64,000 bases of DNA from Agrobacterium tumefaciens (GCA_017744915.1 JAGIAH010000017.1:1-64000); one strand, 5' to 3'. Shown: positions 26,853 to 36,028, counted from the first letter of the stretch. The notes: generated by a model from the sequence alone, not told the origin. A program made the numbers and translations.

Positions 26853-26994
26853 TAGAGATAGCCGGCTTAGGAGATCTTCCCCGGCTGAGAGCCGACGGGA
26901 ATCCATGGCCGCCTTCACGATCGTCGCGTGCAATGTACTTGTAATGGCCGGTTCCTATCCCTGTGGAAACCCACCACAGCGGAGGAGAATTCCC

Positions 26995-27381
26995 ATGACC
27001 GACCGATCGTCACCCGCCTTCCCGGCGGCGATCGCCCTTATCACCGCATCGGCCCTGCTCGCGGCCTGCGCCTCGACCGTCATGAAAAGCTATATCGGCG
27101 CACCCATCACCAGCGTCATGCTGGACTATGGGCCGCCCGACAATATCTACGGCCTGGGTCCCGGCCAGCAGGCCTATCAATGGCGCAAGAACAAGACACA
27201 GGTCGTCGCCGGCTCATCGAGCGGTGAGGTGCGGACAACGCGGCGTGGCGAACGTTATGAAGTGTCGGAAACGCCGGGTTATGTCGAACGGATCGACTGC
27301 TATTATACGTTCTACACCCGCAATTCCGGCAGCGAATGGTATGTGACGAGTTTCCGGCAACCATCGCTCGAATGCGAATGA
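26995..27381 (+). CDS. Small outer-membrane lipoprotein, unknown function
   Basis: 128 residues starting at the ATG at 26995, right after GGAGGAGA. The hydrophobic leader ends in a lipobox, LLAAC with Cys25, so the protein should be lipid-anchored. The mature part, SYIGAPITSVMLDYGPPDNI, a YQWRKNKTQV strand and a Cys-containing C-terminal part, suggests a small beta domain and resembles short lipoproteins with a glycine-rich start. No specific family is recognised. It is monocistronic with its own terminator. Confidence 0.75.
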   Translation: MTDRSSPAFPAAIALITASALLAACASTVMKSYIGAPITSVMLDYGPPDNIYGLGPGQQAYQWRKNKTQVVAGSSSGEVRTTRRGERYEVSETPGYVERIDCYYTFYTRNSGSEWYVTSFRQPSLECE

Positions 27382-27442
27382 CCGTTTCCGGTATTCCGGA
27401 TTTCGGCCCGGTAGCGCATGTTTGCGCCATGCCCCTGTTTTA

Positions 27443-27478
27443 CCGCCGCTTCCAAGCGGAAAGCGGCGGCGTTCTTTT
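27443..27478 (+). terminator. Rho-independent terminator after the lipoprotein gene
   Basis: CCGCCGCTT (27443-27451) pairs with AAGCGGCGG (27461-27469), followed by CGTTCTTTT. It starts 62 bases after the lipoprotein stop and lies between two convergent genes. Confidence 0.75.
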
Positions 27479-27515
27479 GTGAATTCTCCCTGAAAGCCGT
27501 CATGGGATGGGCCGA

Positions 27516-28145
27516 TCAGAAACGATAGTTCAGACCGGCCTTGATGACATGATCGCTGACATCGGTCTTCGATTTGCCGCTGGCGGTCGTCGTGGCCACA
27601 TTTCCCGTGCTCACATAATTATATTCAAACTTGGCCGACAAGCCGCCACCGAAGCTCTGTTCGACACCTGCCCCGACCAGATATCCCTGCTTCCAGCCAT
27701 CGGGACCTGTCACGCCATTGCCATCCTTGAACTTCGTCGTTGTCAGGCCTGCGGTGCCGTAAAGAAGCGTGCGATCGAGCGCCACGCCGGCCTTCACCTT
27801 GGCCGCACCCCGGAAACGCTCCCGCAGCCGGCCGTTCGGCACACGCGCCTCGTTCCCGAGATAAGAACCTTCCAGTTCCGCGCCGATAACGCCAGAGCCG
27901 AACTGGGCGTTATAGCCGGCCTGAACACCGCCCGTCAGACCGCGGCCGCTGGCCAATGGGTTAAATCTCGGTGAGGCGACGCCACCATGCACACCGACAT
28001 AGGCTCCGTCCCATGAAAAAGCAGGCGGATTGCCGTAGTCAAAGGATTGCTGCGTATTGTAGTTCGTGAGGTCGGCCGAATAGGCATGGCCTGCCACCGC
28101 AATGACAATAGCCCCGGCGGCAAGCGATTTTCTGATTATCGACAT
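27516..28145 (-). CDS. Omp25/Omp31-type outer-membrane beta-barrel protein
   Basis: 209 residues with a signal peptide (SLAAGAIVIAVAGHAYS, cleavage before ADL) and an eight-stranded-barrel pattern. WDGAYVGVHGGVASPRF opens the barrel, alternating strands such as LTGGVQAGYNAQFGSGVIGA follow, and the last residue is Phe in HVIKAGLNYRF, as expected for BAM insertion. Alpha-proteobacterial Omp25/Omp31 proteins are abundant surface proteins with structural roles. It stands alone. The 274 bases upstream are AT-rich near 28330-28360 and hold the promoter and a long hairpin (28366-28396). Confidence 0.88.
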   Translation of the reverse strand: MSIIRKSLAAGAIVIAVAGHAYSADLTNYNTQQSFDYGNPPAFSWDGAYVGVHGGVASPRFNPLASGRGLTGGVQAGYNAQFGSGVIGAELEGSYLGNEARVPNGRLRERFRGAAKVKAGVALDRTLLYGTAGLTTTKFKDGNGVTGPDGWKQGYLVGAGVEQSFGGGLSAKFEYNYVSTGNVATTTASGKSKTDVSDHVIKAGLNYRF

Positions 28146-28365
28146 GAAAAGACTCCAGACGAAACCGATGCGCCATCGTCCGGCGCCTCTTGGGTTTCAG
28201 TTTGCGTTGAAGAACCGGAAACCGGCTCCCGTTCGTCTGCTGCACGGCCTGGCACGGGGTGCGGATGCGTTCAGCAGATAAGGGGATTTTCCCGACGAGA
28301 ATTGCGCTTGCATTGCACGAAACGAATTTTATTAGAAATAATTTATTTATTTAAATGAGTTATCC

Positions 28366-28396
28366 GAATTTCCTTAACCAAATAGTAAGGAAATTC
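28366..28396. terminator. 11-bp hairpin downstream of the histidine kinase gene
   Basis: GAATTTCCTTA (28366-28376) and TAAGGAAATTC (28386-28396) form a perfect stem with a 9-base loop. It lies 24 bases after the kinase stop, on the way to the Omp25-type gene on the same strand. The stem is AT-rich and there is no plain T-tract, so it may be a terminator or a protein-binding dyad in the Omp promoter region. Confidence 0.5.
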
Positions 28397-28419
28397 ATTG
28401 TCGGAGCACATCCGATCGT

Positions 28420-29871
28420 TCAAAACCCCGGCAGCCCGGCCTTTGCGGTCGCAGCCTCCTTGGAAGCGATGGATCGAATTTCCAGCCGAACGCAGAAGCC
28501 GGGATTGAGATCGAGGAACGAAACACGCCCGTGATGAAGCTCGGCCGCCTTCTGGACCAGATTTAACCCAAGGCCGGCTCCCGGCGCATTGGCGTTGACG
28601 CGGTGAAACGGCTCGAAAACCTGCTCGCGCTCCGAGACGGGTATGCCCGGCCCTTCATCGCAGACATCTATGACGCCCGTCGCACCGACCCGGATCGTGA
28701 TAGCGCCTTTGCCGCCGCCATGATCGATCGCGTTGCGGACAAGGTTGACCACCGCCATCTCGATGATCGAGATCTGCATGGTGAGCACGACATGCCCTTC
28801 GCTCGGCTCGAAATCGAATTCATAGCCGGCATCCATCGCAATCGGCGCAAGATCGGTCGCGATGCGCTCGACAAGGCTGTTGAGATCCTGCGGCACGGCG
28901 GGCAATTCCACCGCGCCGACAGCCTGCATTTCAAGAAGCTGATGCGCGACGCGCGTGAGACGGTCGATATCGGCCCGGAGCTGCCGGCTCAGCGCGTCAT
29001 CGGGCAAGAGATCGGCCCGAATACGGGCAATGGCAATCGGCGTCCTCAATTCATGTGCGGCATCGGCAAGAAAGCGGTTACGGCGATTGTATCCCTCATC
29101 CAGCCTGGAAAGCGCAATGTTGAAGGCATCCACCAGGGGAATGATTTCATGGGGCACCTTCGAGCGATCGATGCGGTCGGAACGGTTTTCGAAATCGATC
29201 GATTTCGCCTGTTTGACCGTTTCCATGAGGCCGCCCAGGGAGCGTCCGACCGCTCTTGGGGTGACGAGCAGCGTCGCGATGCCCGTCAGGATCAACATGG
29301 GCACGACAACGATAAGGATGATGAAGCCCACGCCGGGCAACACGGTCAGCCAGCGGATGGCGCCGTTGGCGTCCTTTTCCAGATCCAGCTGCATGCTGAT
29401 CCAGAGGCTGAGGCCGTCATTCGGGGTGCTTTTTTCCGTCCCGGCGATGAATTGCAGCCGCCCGGCGGACGTATCGCGGTTTTCCATGGTGGCCCGGACT
29501 GTTTCCGCAGCTTCCAGACGCGCCCTCTCGATGGTGCGGGGGAAAACCGCCGTCAAAGCGGGCGCCGGGACTTCTCCATATTGCAGTGCAACGTCATCGG
29601 CGTCCCGCACCACGAACCAAAGGTTCGGGTAGCGCTGTTTTAATGCCGCCAATCCGGATGTAGCCACCACCTGCACCCGGCCCTGCCCATCCCTTGCCAC
29701 ACTTTCCGCAACGATACGGACTGCCTCTTCATTGGCGTCTTCCAGTTGCGGATTGATGATCCAGATCCAGCCGATGAGGAGGACGACAAAAAGAACGAGC
29801 AGGAAGGCCTGCAACACGAAAAGGCGCTTCATCAGCGCCCATCGCAGCGATCGGTTGCGTTTTTTCTTCAT
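28420..29871 (-). CDS. Two-component sensor histidine kinase
   Basis: 483 residues. An N-terminal helix (RLFVLQAFLLVLFVVLLIGW), a periplasmic sensor region of about 140 residues and a second helix (VGFIILIVVVPMLILTGIAT) are followed by a HAMP linker. The dimerisation box is FLADAAHELRTPIAIARIRA with the phospho-accepting His. The N box NLVRNAIDHGGGKGA, G1 box DVCDEGPGIPVSE and G2 box GAGLGLNLVQKAAELHHG complete the ATPase domain. Its ATG overlaps the stop of the response regulator gene (ATGA). The signal is unknown. Confidence 0.93.
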   Translation of the reverse strand: MKKKRNRSLRWALMKRLFVLQAFLLVLFVVLLIGWIWIINPQLEDANEEAVRIVAESVARDGQGRVQVVATSGLAALKQRYPNLWFVVRDADDVALQYGEVPAPALTAVFPRTIERARLEAAETVRATMENRDTSAGRLQFIAGTEKSTPNDGLSLWISMQLDLEKDANGAIRWLTVLPGVGFIILIVVVPMLILTGIATLLVTPRAVGRSLGGLMETVKQAKSIDFENRSDRIDRSKVPHEIIPLVDAFNIALSRLDEGYNRRNRFLADAAHELRTPIAIARIRADLLPDDALSRQLRADIDRLTRVAHQLLEMQAVGAVELPAVPQDLNSLVERIATDLAPIAMDAGYEFDFEPSEGHVVLTMQISIIEMAVVNLVRNAIDHGGGKGAITIRVGATGVIDVCDEGPGIPVSEREQVFEPFHRVNANAPGAGLGLNLVQKAAELHHGRVSFLDLNPGFCVRLEIRSIASKEAATAKAGLPGF

Positions 29872-30542
29872 GTATTCAACCGGATAAGATAACCGATATT
29901 GCGCACGGCCCTGATCTCGACCGTGGCGCCGGCCTGCGCCAGCTTCTTCCTGATCCGGGAGATATGGGCATCGAGAGCATTGGACTCGATCTCGTCGTCA
30001 AGAGTGTAAACCGCCTCGACCAGATTGGCGCGCGTCACGATGCGGTTCGGCCGTCGCATCAGCGCCTCGAGCACCAGATATTCGCGACGCCGAAACTCGA
30101 TGATGGAACCGGCGACGCTGATTTCGCTGCTCTTCGGATCGATGCTCAGATTTCCAAAACTCACATATTTGTCGGAAAGCGTGGGGCCGCGCCTGTGGAG
30201 CGCGCGAAGACGAGCAAGCAATTCCTCGATCGCAAAGGGTTTGGCGAGATAATCATCTGCCCCGGCATCGAGCCCGTCGACGCGATGATCGACACTGCCA
30301 AGCGCCGTCAGGACAAGGATCGGCACGGTGTGTTTTCTCCGGCGAAGCGAGGACACGAGGTTCAGCCCCTCGCCATCGGGAAGGCGGCGATCAAGAACCA
30401 GCACGTCATAGGCCCCGTCGCGCGCCAGAACATCGGCATCGCCGATGGTGCTGACGTGATCCGCGAGCACATCGCGCCGGCGCAAGGCCTCGAGGAGCGC
30501 TCGCGCCATTTCGGGTTCATCCTCAAGAAGCAGGATTCGCAA
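29868..30542 (-). CDS. OmpR-family response regulator
   Basis: 224 residues: a receiver domain with phospho-acceptor D51 (DVLVLDRRLPDGEG), acidic pocket LLEDEPEM and K101 (YLAKPFAIEELLARL), then an OmpR-type winged helix (RREYLVLEALMRRPNRIVTR, IRAVRNIGYLIRL). The start codon is TTG, with TGAGGAAAAG a few bases upstream. No better ATG gives a complete receiver domain. It is first in a two-gene operon with the kinase. Target genes are not evident, though the adjacent Omp25-type gene is a possibility. Confidence 0.93.
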   Translation of the reverse strand: MRILLLEDEPEMARALLEALRRRDVLADHVSTIGDADVLARDGAYDVLVLDRRLPDGEGLNLVSSLRRRKHTVPILVLTALGSVDHRVDGLDAGADDYLAKPFAIEELLARLRALHRRGPTLSDKYVSFGNLSIDPKSSEISVAGSIIEFRRREYLVLEALMRRPNRIVTRANLVEAVYTLDDEIESNALDAHISRIRKKLAQAGATVEIRAVRNIGYLIRLNT

Positions 30543-30707
30543 CGACTTTTCCTCAGAGATGCGTTCTTGCAGCCCACCACTGGCCGGTGAATATTGCAGT
30601 TACATTGCAGGGCGGGGAGCCGGACTGCTCTCCTTACCACTTTGCCGGGCACAAGCCGACTGGCATCGCATGCTTTTCACAAGGCCGACGGGACGCCGGA
30701 ACAGCCC

Positions 30708-31346
30708 CTAGCTGTCTGCCCCCGGCCTGTATCTGTGCCTTGCATAAAACCGATCAAGCTCGCGCTGCTGCGCCACCTCGCCGGTATAGATTGCAATGTA
30801 GTCCGGGATTCTTTTCATCCGCACGGCCACATCCTCTTCGGATTGCATGGAGATATAGCCGATCTGCACGAGATAGGTGGTTCGGGCGCGTACATCCGCC
30901 ATGTTTTCGGAATGGCCGAAACGCACGAACATGCGCGAAAGCGCGTCCATTCTGGCCTGGTCGGCTTTGCGCACCTCGGCAAGAATATCATCCGACTGAA
31001 GCGCCCAGCTGCGAACCGCGAATTCGAACCTGCTGTCGAAGAGGGCGGGATCGATCCAGCAATCGAAAATATTCAACATTGCTTCCGCCAGGCTCTCCGC
31101 ATAGGCCTCCGACTGTCTGACGATGTTGCCGGTGTTTTTTTCCCGCCAGCGGGAAAGCAGCGCGGCCAGCAGTTCCTCCCGGTCCTTGAAGAACCAGTAG
31201 AAGCTGGTGCGCGACAGATTGAGCTTTTTCGCCAAGGGCAGGATTTTGACGGAATCCACGCCCGATTCCAGCAGGGCCTGATAGGCGGCCTCCAGCCATC
31301 CTTCCTGCGATCCGCGCCAGCCGGTCTCGTTCAATGTCGCTTCCAT
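30708..31346 (-). CDS. TetR-family regulator, likely controlling the divergent N-methylproline demethylase gene
   Basis: 212 residues with a TetR helix-turn-helix near the N-terminus (VKILPLAKKLNLSRTSFYWF, then FKDREELLAALLSRW) and a ligand-binding helical domain. It is divergent from the StcD-like gene, with 143 bases between them that contain palindromes centred near 31416. This arrangement usually means autoregulation plus control of the neighbour, with the substrate as inducer. Confidence 0.88.
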   Translation of the reverse strand: MEATLNETGWRGSQEGWLEAAYQALLESGVDSVKILPLAKKLNLSRTSFYWFFKDREELLAALLSRWREKNTGNIVRQSEAYAESLAEAMLNIFDCWIDPALFDSRFEFAVRSWALQSDDILAEVRKADQARMDALSRMFVRFGHSENMADVRARTTYLVQIGYISMQSEEDVAVRMKRIPDYIAIYTGEVAQQRELDRFYARHRYRPGADS

Positions 31347-31397
31347 GACGGTTTTCTAGCAAATCCGCCGGGTTGCGACAAGGCGAATGTCCATTCA

Positions 31398-31435
31398 TGT
31401 CAAAATCATAAACACATGTGTTTTATTAATTGACA
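31398..31435. promoter_or_regulatory. Candidate TetR operator and promoter for the StcD-like gene
   Basis: A perfect 14-bp palindrome AAACACATGTGTTT (31410-31423) is enclosed by an outer inverted pair TGTCAA (31398-31403) and TTGACA (31430-31435). The right TTGACA could double as a -35 element for the rightward gene. The matching -10 is weak, so the promoter call is tentative, while the dyad is clear. Confidence 0.55.
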
Positions 31436-31489
31436 CTTATGTACATTTCCTTCTAGCCTTCTCCCATCAGCCCACCCGGAGAACGGCCC

Positions 31490-33526
31490 ATGTCGAATGA
31501 TCCCCTTCTTCAGCCCTACCGGCTCAAGCATCTCACATTGCGCAACCGCATCATCGTCACCTCGCATGAGCCCGCTTATCCCGAAGACGGCATGCCGAAA
31601 GGGCGCTATCGCGCCTATACGGTGGAGCGCGCCAGGGGCGGCGTGGCCCTGACGATGACCGCCGGCTCGGCCGCCGTCTCCAGGGACAGCCCACCCGTCT
31701 TCAACAACCTGCTCGCCTACAAGGATGAAATCGTCCCGTGGATCCGGGAGATGACCGACGCCGTGCATGAACAGGGCGCGGCGATCATGATCCAGCTGAC
31801 GCATCTCGGCCGCCGCACCCGCTGGGACAAGGGCGACTGGCTGCCGGTGCTGGCCCCTTCGCATCATCGGGAAGCCGCCCACCGCGCTTTTCCGAAGAAG
31901 ATCGAGGACTGGGATATCGAACGTATCATCAAGGACTTCGCCGACGCCGCGGAACGCATGAAGGCGGGCGGCATGGACGGGGTGGAGCTGGAGGCCTATG
32001 GCCACCTCATCGACCAGTTCGTCTCACCGCTGACCAACGAGCTGGATGGCCCCTATGGCGGCTCGCTGGAAAACCGCATGCGCTTCTGTCTTGACGTCTT
32101 CAGGGCGATGCGCGAACGCGTGGGCGACGATTTCATCCTCGGCGTTCGTTATACCGCCGACGAATGTCTTGAGGGTGGCACCGGAAAGGCGGAGGGCCTC
32201 GAAATCTCCAGACGGCTGAAGGATAGCGGCCTGATCGACTATCTCAATGTCATTCGCGGCCACATCGACACCGATCCGGGCCTGACGGACGTCATTCCCA
32301 TTCAGGGCATGGCCAATGCGCCGCATCTGGACTTTGCCGGTGAAATCCGCGCCGCGACCGGTTTCCCGACATTCCATGCCGCCAAGATCCCGGATGTCGC
32401 CACCGCCCGCCACGCCATCGCCTCCGGCAAGGTGGACATGGTGGGCATGACGCGCGCGCACATGACCGACCCGCATATCGTGCGCAAGATCATGGAAAAA
32501 CGGGAGGACGACATTCGCCCCTGCGTGGGCGCCAATTATTGCCTCGACCGCATCTATCAGGGCGGCCTCGCCTTCTGCATCCACAATGCGGCAACGGGCC
32601 GCGAGGAGACCATGCCGCATGAGATCGCCAGGGCGGCGGAACGGCGCAGGGTAGTGATCGTCGGCGCCGGCCCAGCAGGCCTTGAGGCCGCACGTGTCTG
32701 CGCCGAGCGTGGCCATGAGGTGGTCGTCTTCGAGGCCGCGAACGATCCCGGCGGCCAGATCCGCCTCACCGCGCAAAGCGAACGCCGCCGTGAGATGATC
32801 AGCATCATCGACTGGCGCATGAGCCAGTGCGAAAGGCTTGGCGTCACCTTCCATTTCAACAGCTGGGCGGAGGCGGATACGGTCCTTTCGGAAAACCCGG
32901 ACGTGGTCATCATCGCCACCGGCGGATTGCCGCATACCGAGGTGCTTTCCAAGGGCAACGATCTCGTCGTTTCGGCATGGGATATCATTTCCGGGGACGT
33001 CAAGCCGGGCGCGAATGTGCTGGTTTTCGATGATGCCGGCGATCATGCCGGCCTGCAGGCCGCCGAATTCCTGGCAAAGGCGGGCGCGAAAGTGGAGATC
33101 ATGACCCCGGACCGGGCCTTCGCCCCGGAAGTCATGGCCATGAACCTCGTTCCCTATATGCGGGCGCTGCAAAAACTCGATGTCACCTTCACCGTCACCT
33201 ATCGGCTGGAAGCGGCAGAAAGAAACGGCAATCAACTCGTCGCCCGCGTCGGCAGCGACTATGGCGGCGTGACGAAATCACGGACCGTGGATCAGATCGT
33301 CGTCAATCATGGCACGGTTCCGCTAGACGACCTTTATTTCGAACTGAAACCCGGTTCGAAGAATCTCGGCGAAATCTCCTATGACGACTTGCTGGAAGGA
33401 ACGGCCCAGACGGTGGAGCGCAATCCGGCCGGCACTTACCAGCTCTTCCGGATCGGTGATGCGGTCGCCGCACGCAATACCCATGCGGCGATCTACGATG
33501 CGCTGCGTCTGGCAAAGGACATCTGA
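31490..33526 (+). CDS. StcD-like N-methylproline demethylase (old yellow enzyme/FAD-dependent, two-domain)
   Basis: 678 residues, the length I recall for the rhizobial stachydrine-catabolism protein StcD. An N-terminal FMN TIM barrel of the old yellow enzyme type (LLQPYRLKHLTLRNRIIVTS; VELEAYGHLIDQFVSPLTNE) is followed by an FAD/NAD(P)-binding part (RRVVIVGAGPAGLEAARVCA). Between them lies the iron-sulfur segment with C345, C351 and C363. The fourth ligand position of trimethylamine dehydrogenase (348) is Ala here. The expected reaction is oxidative demethylation of N-methylproline, the last step of proline-betaine breakdown. Other N-methyl or enoate substrates are possible. CGGAGAACG precedes the ATG. 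Confidence 0.8.
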   Translation: MSNDPLLQPYRLKHLTLRNRIIVTSHEPAYPEDGMPKGRYRAYTVERARGGVALTMTAGSAAVSRDSPPVFNNLLAYKDEIVPWIREMTDAVHEQGAAIMIQLTHLGRRTRWDKGDWLPVLAPSHHREAAHRAFPKKIEDWDIERIIKDFADAAERMKAGGMDGVELEAYGHLIDQFVSPLTNELDGPYGGSLENRMRFCLDVFRAMRERVGDDFILGVRYTADECLEGGTGKAEGLEISRRLKDSGLIDYLNVIRGHIDTDPGLTDVIPIQGMANAPHLDFAGEIRAATGFPTFHAAKIPDVATARHAIASGKVDMVGMTRAHMTDPHIVRKIMEKREDDIRPCVGANYCLDRIYQGGLAFCIHNAATGREETMPHEIARAAERRRVVIVGAGPAGLEAARVCAERGHEVVVFEAANDPGGQIRLTAQSERRREMISIIDWRMSQCERLGVTFHFNSWAEADTVLSENPDVVIIATGGLPHTEVLSKGNDLVVSAWDIISGDVKPGANVLVFDDAGDHAGLQAAEFLAKAGAKVEIMTPDRAFAPEVMAMNLVPYMRALQKLDVTFTVTYRLEAAERNGNQLVARVGSDYGGVTKSRTVDQIVVNHGTVPLDDLYFELKPGSKNLGEISYDDLLEGTAQTVERNPAGTYQLFRIGDAVAARNTHAAIYDALRLAKDI

Positions 33527-33644
33527 GGCCCGCAAACCCTGCCGTGAGGTCAGATAATCGCCGTTCAGCCGTGCGCGGTCCGGCGACAAGCTGTCCGGCA
33601 ACTACCGCCATCCACGGCAATCCGCCATCACATCGTGGATGACC

Positions 33645-34220
33645 TTATGCTTTTGCCTCGCGCCGCAGGTGGCTGACGCTCAGCCAGATGGCGGAGACGA
33701 GGAAATAAAATGCACCCAGTCCGGCATATCCGGCGATGGTCGCGATCGATGGCTCATCCGGCATACGCGCCTGCAGAATGAAAAAGATGCCTGCGACGGC
33801 GGATTGTCCACCACTCAGGATCATCACCCACTGCCCGCCATGATGTTTCCAACGGCGAACGGCGGCGCTCAACTGGAGCAGGCCTGAAAAAATCGCCCAT
33901 AGCCCGAAGACCGCGAGCACCCAATTCATGCTCATGCGCAAGGCGAAGATCACGATCACGGTCATCAGCGAACTGACTGCGACATTAAACGTCTGGCTGC
34001 GATTTTTCGCCGGCCCGCCGTTTCGCATGGCATCGATCAAATTCGCCACCGCATCCCACGCGGGATAAATGACCAGCAGGAAAGCTGCGATACCAAAGGA
34101 CTGCCTTCCCGCGGTGAGTGCTGCGATAACCCAAATGGTGGAGAATGCCGCGCGGATGAAATAATAGCGCTTCAGCCAATATTCATTGTCATTGACGATG
34201 GCTGATGTTCGGTTGCCCAT
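33645..34220 (-). CDS. HdeD/DUF308-family membrane protein
   Basis: 191 residues with about six hydrophobic helices in paired repeats (FSTIWVIAALTAGRQSFGIA; MTVIVIFALRMSMNWVLAVF; IATIAGYAGLGAFYFLVSAI), the layout of DUF308 proteins such as the acid-stress protein HdeD. The frame runs 72 codons further up, but the ATG at 34220 follows AAGGAATAACGCC, and the extension has the composition of non-coding sequence and would overlap the next gene. It ends the probable operon headed by the TetR gene at 37.3 kb. Its role there is unknown. Confidence 0.8.
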   Translation of the reverse strand: MGNRTSAIVNDNEYWLKRYYFIRAAFSTIWVIAALTAGRQSFGIAAFLLVIYPAWDAVANLIDAMRNGGPAKNRSQTFNVAVSSLMTVIVIFALRMSMNWVLAVFGLWAIFSGLLQLSAAVRRWKHHGGQWVMILSGGQSAVAGIFFILQARMPDEPSIATIAGYAGLGAFYFLVSAIWLSVSHLRREAKA

Positions 34221-34314
34221 GGCGTTATTCCTTGTTCTTGGATGGTTCCGGCCTCTGTCCGAGAAAGGCCATTCCTGTTCTGCCGGGTCGGGACATGCGC
34301 AGGCGCTGAAGCCG

Positions 34315-35091
34315 CTAGATCCCGGCGTACCATTCGTATCCGCGGTCTTCCCAGAAGCCGCCATTGCCGCCCCAGAGGCCGGTGAAACTGTCCACGATCT
34401 CGATCCGCATGAGATATTTGGCCTGCTTGTACCCAAGCTGCCGCTCGACCCTCAGCCGCAGCGGCGCACCGTGACCGACAATGAGATCCTGTCCGTTCAT
34501 CTGGTATGCAAGGATGGTCTGCGGATGAAAGGCGTCGACCAGGTCGATGCTTTCATAATAGCGGCCGCTTCCATCCAGCGTCTTCTCGAGTTCGTCGGCG
34601 CAATGGAAAACGGCAAAGCGGGCGTTTGGCGCAAGTCCAGCCGTCCTCAGAAGCATGCCCAACGGCACGCCTGTCCACTTGCCGATGGCACTCCAACCTT
34701 CCACGCAGTCGTGGCGGGTGATCTGGGTGCGGGCCGGTAGCATCCTGAGTTCGGCAAGCGAAATCTGCAGCGGCCTTTCGACCAGCCCATCGATCCTGAG
34801 CCGCCAATTCGCAAACTTGCTTTCAACGAGTTCCGCATATTCCTCGCTATCGGGAGCGCTCGTGCCGTTGACACGAAAGGATGGAGAAATGTCAGCCTCG
34901 GTGAACTCCCGGGCCAGGGCATCACGCCCTTGCAGCAGGCGCTGCGCCTTCAACGTCAGCGTTTCTGCCGAGCGGACGAGGTTCAAGACGTCGGTGTTCT
35001 GATCGAGAAGATCGCAGCCGGAAATGGTCACGGCACCGGCGCCGAGTGTGCTGCCGATCAGAAACCGACGGCGGGTAAGAAGATGGCTCAT
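34315..35091 (-). CDS. Periplasmic molybdopterin-dependent oxidoreductase (sulfite oxidase/MsrP superfamily)
   Basis: 258 residues with a twin-arginine signal, TRRRFLIGSTLGAGAVTISG, directly followed by a Cys that could also be lipidated (SGCD). The molybdenum-ligand cysteine is C129 in QITRHDCVEGWSAIGKWTGV, the classic sulfite-oxidase-fold motif, and the C-terminal GYKQAKYLMRIEIVD fits too. The acceptor is likely the membrane cytochrome b encoded just upstream, whose stop overlaps this ATG (ATGA). The pairing recalls MsrP-MsrQ, which repairs oxidised methionine, but the partner here is a different cytochrome. The substrate is therefore open. Confidence 0.88.
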   Translation of the reverse strand: MSHLLTRRRFLIGSTLGAGAVTISGCDLLDQNTDVLNLVRSAETLTLKAQRLLQGRDALAREFTEADISPSFRVNGTSAPDSEEYAELVESKFANWRLRIDGLVERPLQISLAELRMLPARTQITRHDCVEGWSAIGKWTGVPLGMLLRTAGLAPNARFAVFHCADELEKTLDGSGRYYESIDLVDAFHPQTILAYQMNGQDLIVGHGAPLRLRVERQLGYKQAKYLMRIEIVDSFTGLWGGNGGFWEDRGYEWYAGI

Positions 35092-35936
35092 GAATTCGGC
35101 CCCGTTTCTTTGATGGCGTAACGGCCGGTGATCATCGACCGGATGTTGTTCCAGGTGCCTGACAGCACGACCATTGCGATATGCACGATGACAAAGAGCA
35201 CCAGCAGCGATGCCGTTATGAAGTGGATCGTCCGCGCGGACTGCCGACCGCCAAAGAGATCGACAAGCCAGGGGAGAGCGGCATTGATGCCGGGTGACAT
35301 CGTCAGGCCCGTCAGGATCATCAGTGGAAGGAGACCCGCGATCACCGCGAGATAGGTCAGTTTCTGCAATGCATTATAGTGTCTTGCCTCTTCTCCCCTG
35401 GGGAAACGCAGGCGCGCATGATCGACGATCTCATGCCAGAGATGGCGAGGAGAAAGCTCGCTGGCCTTCGGCGCCAGATCTTTCCTGAAGTGGCCGCCAA
35501 GAACACCAGAGGCCGCATAGACAAGGCCGTTGATGAGAAACAGCCAGGCAAAAAAGAAGTGCCAGCGGCGGCCGGCCGCCAGATCCTGAAACGAGGGAAT
35601 TGTCGCCCAGGCCGGAAACGCTCGCGCCACCGCCTGGCCATCCATATAGGAAATTCCGAGCATGCCCGTGGTCGTAACCTCGAGGCCAGCCATCCGCAGG
35701 AAGCCTCGGGCGTCAGGACCACCCCCTGCGGAACCGATCGTCAGGAAGGCAGGATCGCCGTCCGCGCCATATTGCCCCCAATACAACTCGGGATGCGCAT
35801 TGAATATCTGCAGGCCGCTCATCAGCAGAAAACTCAGGCAAAGCACGTTCAGCCAGTGCGTGATGCGGCTCACAAGCGCGTGGCGACGGATGAAGATCGT
35901 CCGCGGATGTTGAATGTTGTCGTCGGTAGCATCCAT
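35088..35936 (-). CDS. Di-heme cytochrome b (b561/formate-dehydrogenase-gamma type) partner of the molybdoenzyme
   Basis: 282 residues from the ATG at 35936, which has AAGGAG 11 bases upstream. An ATG seven codons earlier is possible. The N-terminus has an arginine/histidine-rich cytosolic part, then RITHWLNVLCLSFLLMSGLQ with a heme-ligand-type His. Three more helices follow, including WHFFFAWLFLINGLVYAASG and IHFITASLLVLFVIVHIAMV with histidines. This is the four-helix cytochrome b that passes electrons between quinones and a periplasmic partner. The four-base overlap with the molybdoprotein gene supports a complex. Confidence 0.85.
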   Translation of the reverse strand: MDATDDNIQHPRTIFIRRHALVSRITHWLNVLCLSFLLMSGLQIFNAHPELYWGQYGADGDPAFLTIGSAGGGPDARGFLRMAGLEVTTTGMLGISYMDGQAVARAFPAWATIPSFQDLAAGRRWHFFFAWLFLINGLVYAASGVLGGHFRKDLAPKASELSPRHLWHEIVDHARLRFPRGEEARHYNALQKLTYLAVIAGLLPLMILTGLTMSPGINAALPWLVDLFGGRQSARTIHFITASLLVLFVIVHIAMVVLSGTWNNIRSMITGRYAIKETGPNS

Positions 35937-36028
35937 GTCCGACCCTGCTCCTTGCATTGTCTAGGTTTGCGAAGGGGGTGGCAGCCGGTCGACGGGAGAG
36001 TACTCCGGCCGACCGGCCGCCGACGTGG

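Noticed and set aside
26878-26912. CTGAGA-containing sequence before the lipoprotein gene, considered as a TPP riboswitch
   Set aside because: The rest of the conserved thi-box (the paired arms and the second conserved block) is missing, and the downstream gene is unrelated to thiamine.
34221-34436. N-terminal extension of the HdeD-like frame
   Set aside because: It would overlap the molybdoprotein gene by about 120 bases, has non-protein-like composition and lacks a ribosome site. The ATG at 34220 has one.
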